From Halopseudomonas sp002296055 (GTDB lineage: Bacteria > Pseudomonadota > Gammaproteobacteria > Pseudomonadales > Pseudomonadaceae), in the NCBI RefSeq assembly GCF_050876985.1, contig NZ_JBPAPP010000002.1: a stretch of 64,000 bases of DNA; one strand, given 5' to 3'. How positions within the stretch are numbered: the stretch's first letter is position 1; every line of letters begins with the position of its first letter. This document shows, piece by piece, positions 60,583 through 64,000 of this stretch. A program made the translations under genes and the position numbers. The notes beneath the pieces are model-generated. The model saw only the letters and a list, made by a program, of their open reading frames with translations, was not told the DNA's origin and did no database searches.

Positions 60583-62361
60583 ATGTCTTTCAATCACTAC
60601 TATCAAAGTGAACTCAGCGCCCTGCGCGAGCAAGGCCGCCACTTCGCTCAGCGCAATCCTGCGCTGGCTCCCTATCTGGCCAGCAGCAGCAGCGATCCGG
60701 ACATAGAGCGCCTGCTCGAAGGGGTCGCGTTTCTGACCGGCCGGTTGCGACAGAAGCTGGACGACGAGCTACCCGAACTAACCCACTCGCTGATGCATCT
60801 GCTGTGGCCCAATTGCATGCGACCGCTGCCGTCTTTTGCGATGCTGCAGTTCGAGCCGCTGAAACGCCCACAATCGGAACTACTGGTGCCAGCGGGCACG
60901 CCTGTTGAATCGCGCCCAATTGATGGCGTGCGTTGCCGCTTTCGTACCGCCGGCCAAACCCGCCTGCTGCCGCTGGACATCCAGCAGGTCAGCTTTCACA
61001 GCCACAGCCTGGGCGCACGTCTGGAGCTGCGTCTGGGAATGACCGCTGAAGGCAGCTTGCAGGATCTACAGCTGGAGCGCCTGCGTCTGCATCTCAGTGG
61101 CGACGAGCACGTCAGCCGCAATCTCTATTTGCTGCTCACCCAACACCTGCAGGACATAAAGGCTCAGCCACTGGATAACGACGGGCAGCCGATAAGTACC
61201 GAGAGAAGCAGCCTGCACCTGCCCGGCAGCCAGCTACAGGCCGCAGGCTTTGACGCTGGCCAGGCTCTGCTGCCCTACCCCGACAACACTTTTGCCGGCT
61301 ACCGCCACCTGCAGGAATACTTCGCTTTCGCGGAAAAATTCCTGTTCGTCGAGCTCAACGGCTTGAGCCAGTTGCAGGCCCAGGCCGGCGATGGGCTGAA
61401 AGCAGCGCGCGGGCTGAGCCTGCAGTTTGAGCTGCGTCACCCAAGCTGCCGACAGATCAGCCCTGGCCGCGAGCACCTGCGACTGCATTGCGCCCCGGTG
61501 GTCAACCTGTTCGCCCACGATGCAACGCCCATACGCCTTGACGGCCGCCAGGACCAGTACCTTCTGCGCCCGGTGGAACTCTCCGGCGAACACTGCGGCA
61601 TCTTCTCGGTGGACAACGTCACCGGTTGGAAACCGGGCGGCATGGGTTACCGCCGCTACGCGCCGTTCGAGTCATTCGAGCACGACCGCCGCCTGGGCAA
61701 CGGCGAGCCGGCACCCTGCTACAGTCTGCGCCAATACCCATCACTGCTCGGCGACAACCCCGACAGTTACCTGTGCTTCGCACAGCACAGCCAGGACCAG
61801 CAGGAAACCCTGTCTGTCGAGCTGACCTGCACCAACCATCACTTGCCCACCCGTCTGGCACAGGGCGACATCTGCATGCCCTGCGACGGCACCCCGGAGT
61901 TCGTCCAGTTCCGCAACATCGGACGGGTGACCCCCAGCTATGCACCGCCGCTGCACGAGGATGGCATGTGGCGACTGATCAGCAATATGGCGCTCAACTA
62001 CCAGAGTCTGGAAGACATTGGCGCCCTGCGCCGCGTGCTTGGCTCCTACGACCTGCCACGCCACCACGACCAGCAGGCCGCTCGTATCAGCCAGCAGCGA
62101 CTCGATGGTCTGTTGCAGGTAGCGCACCGCCAGGTCGCCCGCTTGCAGCAGGGCCTGCCACTGCGCGGCATTCGCACCGAGCTGCAGCTGGACGCCGAAC
62201 GCTATAACGGCGCCGGTGATCTGTATCTGTTTTGCTCGGTGCTCAATGAATTCCTGGCACACCATGCCTGCCTCAACACCTACCACGAACTATCCGTCAC
62301 CACGCTACAGGGGGATGCCTACCAATGGGCGCCGCGCATGGGCCTACAGCCCCTGTTTTAA
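60583..62361 (+). CDS. tssF: Type VI baseplate protein TssF (VasA)
   Basis: 592 residues. It begins with the family N-terminus YYQSELSALREQGRHFAQRNPALAPYLASSSSDPDIERLLEGVAFLTGRL, followed by HSLMHLLWPNCMRPLPSFAMLQFEP. Later blocks include AFAEKFLFVELNGL and the C-terminal YLFCSVLNEFLAHHACLNTYHELSV. TssF binds TssG in the wedge. Only 2 bases separate it from tssE, and its end overlaps tssG by 37 bases. Confidence 0.97.
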   Translation: MSFNHYYQSELSALREQGRHFAQRNPALAPYLASSSSDPDIERLLEGVAFLTGRLRQKLDDELPELTHSLMHLLWPNCMRPLPSFAMLQFEPLKRPQSELLVPAGTPVESRPIDGVRCRFRTAGQTRLLPLDIQQVSFHSHSLGARLELRLGMTAEGSLQDLQLERLRLHLSGDEHVSRNLYLLLTQHLQDIKAQPLDNDGQPISTERSSLHLPGSQLQAAGFDAGQALLPYPDNTFAGYRHLQEYFAFAEKFLFVELNGLSQLQAQAGDGLKAARGLSLQFELRHPSCRQISPGREHLRLHCAPVVNLFAHDATPIRLDGRQDQYLLRPVELSGEHCGIFSVDNVTGWKPGGMGYRRYAPFESFEHDRRLGNGEPAPCYSLRQYPSLLGDNPDSYLCFAQHSQDQQETLSVELTCTNHHLPTRLAQGDICMPCDGTPEFVQFRNIGRVTPSYAPPLHEDGMWRLISNMALNYQSLEDIGALRRVLGSYDLPRHHDQQAARISQQRLDGLLQVAHRQVARLQQGLPLRGIRTELQLDAERYNGAGDLYLFCSVLNEFLAHHACLNTYHELSVTTLQGDAYQWAPRMGLQPLF

Positions 62362-63320
62362 CCCGCCTGCAGCGGGACATTCAGCATTTCAGCCTGTATC
62401 AGGCGCTGTTGCGCCTGCTCGACCAGTTACAGCTACAGCACCCCGATCTCAACCCCGAGGCCCTGTACCGGCGCATCAGCTTCAGCGCCAACCCGAGCCT
62501 TGGCTTTGCCACCCGGGACATCGAGCAGCTGAGCTTCGAGTACCGCGACGACGGTCTCTACTGCCACCTGCAGCTGAACCTGATAGCCCTCAGCGGCGCG
62601 GCTTCTCCCCTACCAGCGAGCTACGTCGAACAGGCCCTGGGAGACGATGCCGGCAGCCGCAGCATCCGTGACCTGCTCGACCTGTTCAACGACCGCCTGC
62701 AGCGCCTGCTACTGCCGATCTGGCAGAAGTATCGTTACTACAGTCGTTTCCAGGGCGGCGCTATCGACCAGCTGTCCCAACGCCTGTTGGCCACTGCTGG
62801 TCTGGACTACGACACCCCGCATGCCTGCCTACAGCCACGCCGTTTACTGCCTTACCTGGGCTTAATCGGCATGCGCAGCCAGTCGGCCGAACTGGTCTGC
62901 GCCGTATTGCGTTACTACTTCCGCTACCCGCACATCGAGCTACAGCAGTGCCTGCCGCAACGCATCGACATCCCAACCGAGCAACTGTGCCGGCTGGGCC
63001 AGCAGAGCAGCAGCCTGTCGGGCGACTGCGTACTGGGCAGCAGCGTCGTGGATGGCAGCGGCCGCTTTCGCGTGCGGTTGCTCCAACTGGACTGGAATGA
63101 CTTTCACCGCTTTCTGCCGCCAGGGCAGGACCATCAACCACTCTGTGCACTGCTGGCGTTCGTGTTACGCACGCCCCTGCACTACGACCTGCAATTGCAC
63201 CTGCGCCGCGACGAGCTGCGCGAATTAAGACTTGGTCAGCACAACCCCTGCCGGCTTGGCTGGAGCAGTTGGCTCGGCCAGCCGGCCGATGATGTGCACA
63301 TTCTGCTGACGCCAACGTGA
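62325..63320 (+). CDS. tssG: Type VI baseplate protein TssG (VasB)
   Basis: 331 residues. MGAAHGPTAPVLTRLQRDIQHFSLYQALLRLLDQL and IEQLSFEYRDDGLYCHLQLNLIALSGAASPLPASYVEQAL are typical of TssG, as is the middle region FNDRLQRLLLPIWQKYRYY. The start at 62325 lies inside tssF (37-base overlap), consistent with coupled synthesis of the TssF-TssG complex. No later in-frame start keeps the family N-terminus. Confidence 0.95.
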   Translation: MGAAHGPTAPVLTRLQRDIQHFSLYQALLRLLDQLQLQHPDLNPEALYRRISFSANPSLGFATRDIEQLSFEYRDDGLYCHLQLNLIALSGAASPLPASYVEQALGDDAGSRSIRDLLDLFNDRLQRLLLPIWQKYRYYSRFQGGAIDQLSQRLLATAGLDYDTPHACLQPRRLLPYLGLIGMRSQSAELVCAVLRYYFRYPHIELQQCLPQRIDIPTEQLCRLGQQSSSLSGDCVLGSSVVDGSGRFRVRLLQLDWNDFHRFLPPGQDHQPLCALLAFVLRTPLHYDLQLHLRRDELRELRLGQHNPCRLGWSSWLGQPADDVHILLTPT

Positions 63321-63333
63321 GAGACACAGCCCC

Positions 63334-64000
63334 ATGATCAAACTCGACCTTCATCAACTGGTGCGTCTGCTCAGCAGCGACCTGCGCCGCGACCTGGAAG
63401 GCGCTGCGGCGCATTGCCTGCAGCGTGGCGGCCACAGCGTTCAGCCAGAGGATCTGCTACTGAGCCTGCTACAACGGCCAGACAGCCTGCTGCAGCGGGC
63501 GCTACTGGCCTGTGGCCGAGAACCAGACAGCCTGAAAGACGCCCTGCGACTGTCTAGTTCAGGCAGCGGTGAACCGGGCAACCCGGTGCTCTCCGCTGCC
63601 CTGATCGGCTGGCTACAGCGGGCCCTGCTGCTTGCCAGTACCGAGTTACAGCAACGCCTGATCGATCAGCGAGCCTTGCTGCTGGCCTGGCTGCGCGAGC
63701 CACCAGCAGACCCGCGACTGCTGGCTGGGTTGGATGCAGAGCACCTGCAACAGCTCGCCAATCAGACCCAGGACCCAGAACCCGCCGTCAATCAGCAACT
63801 GCTCGACGAGTTCACCAAGGACCTGACCCGCCAAGCCGCCGCTGGTGAGCTGGACCCGGTGCTGGGGCGAGAAAATGAAATGCGACAGATGATCGACATT
63901 CTTTGTCGCCGCCGCAAAAGCAACCCGGCCATTCTCGGTGAGGCTGGCGTTGGCAAGAGCGCGCTGATCGAAGGCCTGGCCCAACGCATCATTGCCGGCA
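63334..64000 (+). CDS. tssH: Type VI sheath-recycling AAA+ ATPase TssH (ClpV), partial
   Basis: 222 residues are visible before the window ends. The N-terminal Clp-N domain (about 1-150: LHQLVRLLSSDLRRDLEGAAAHCLQRGGHSVQPEDLLLSLL) would bind the TssC N-helix. The first AAA+ module begins with LLDEFTKDLTRQAAAGELDPVLGRENEMRQMIDILCRRRKSNPAILGEAGVGKSALIEGLA, whose Walker A is intact with Ala in place of the common Pro. It recycles contracted sheath. It is the seventh gene in the order A-B-C-E-F-G-H, like P. aeruginosa HSI-2. Confidence 0.95.
   Translation, partial: MIKLDLHQLVRLLSSDLRRDLEGAAAHCLQRGGHSVQPEDLLLSLLQRPDSLLQRALLACGREPDSLKDALRLSSSGSGEPGNPVLSAALIGWLQRALLLASTELQQRLIDQRALLLAWLREPPADPRLLAGLDAEHLQQLANQTQDPEPAVNQQLLDEFTKDLTRQAAAGELDPVLGRENEMRQMIDILCRRRKSNPAILGEAGVGKSALIEGLAQRIIAG

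Overview
The window is a GC-rich gammaproteobacterial chromosome segment from the family Pseudomonadaceae. Gene order matches, from memory, two blocks of the Pseudomonas aeruginosa PAO1 chromosome. About 1-23 kb follows PA2798-PA2830 (rssB-type regulator, PilZ, mlaA, thioesterase, HAD protein, DUF4404, queF, yadH/yadG-type ABC transporter, fadE, Gly/Glu tRNAs, GST, DUF815, sagS, ospR, gpx, msrB, alaA, htpX). About 33-50 kb follows PA1623-PA1608 (DUF4892, hydrolase, PaaI thioesterase, acyl-CoA synthetase, sixA, DUF4389, gpsA, a PA1611-type hybrid kinase, fabA, fabB, chemoreceptor). The extra genes and the joining of these blocks suggest a relative outside the P. aeruginosa group, possibly the P. 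pertucinogena/Halopseudomonas lineage; that placement is inference.

Layout. 0-12.5 kb: stress response, outer-membrane lipid asymmetry, queuosine synthesis, transport and beta-oxidation. 12.5-13.7 kb: a tandemly duplicated tRNA operon on the minus strand. Each copy has a promoter, tRNA-Glu(UUC), tRNA-Gly(GCC), a terminator, a defective chimeric tRNA-like sequence and a second terminator. 13.9-23.2 kb: a SagS-like hybrid kinase, then the peroxide and methionine-oxidation defence genes ospR-gpx and msrB, then alaA and htpX. 23.3-33.5 kb: a lineage-specific stretch with psiE plus a coupled small protein, a large DUF5916 outer-membrane protein, an SDR, the selenouridine pair selD-selU, a patatin and a penicillin-acylase family enzyme. 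33.5-39.4 kb: lipid-related enzymes and gpsA on the minus strand. 39.6-39.85 kb: a MITE-like element. 39.9-45 kb: a compact operon of TonB receptor, orphan periplasmic binding protein and hybrid histidine kinase. 45-48.9 kb: an acyl-CoA ligase and fabAB. 49-56.3 kb: a soluble chemoreceptor, transporters and small stress proteins. 56.6-64 kb: the start of a type VI secretion cluster, tssA-B-C-E-F-G-H, cut by the window edge.

How the parts connect. The two hybrid kinases resemble SagS and PA1611, which in P. aeruginosa act in the HptB/RetS-Gac network controlling biofilm and type VI secretion, so the window brings possible upstream sensors together with a possible downstream machine. The receptor-binding protein-kinase operon is the best candidate for an undescribed sensing system. 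The duplicated tRNA locus with tRNA-like chimeras that keep an ICEclc-type attachment core is the most unusual DNA structure.
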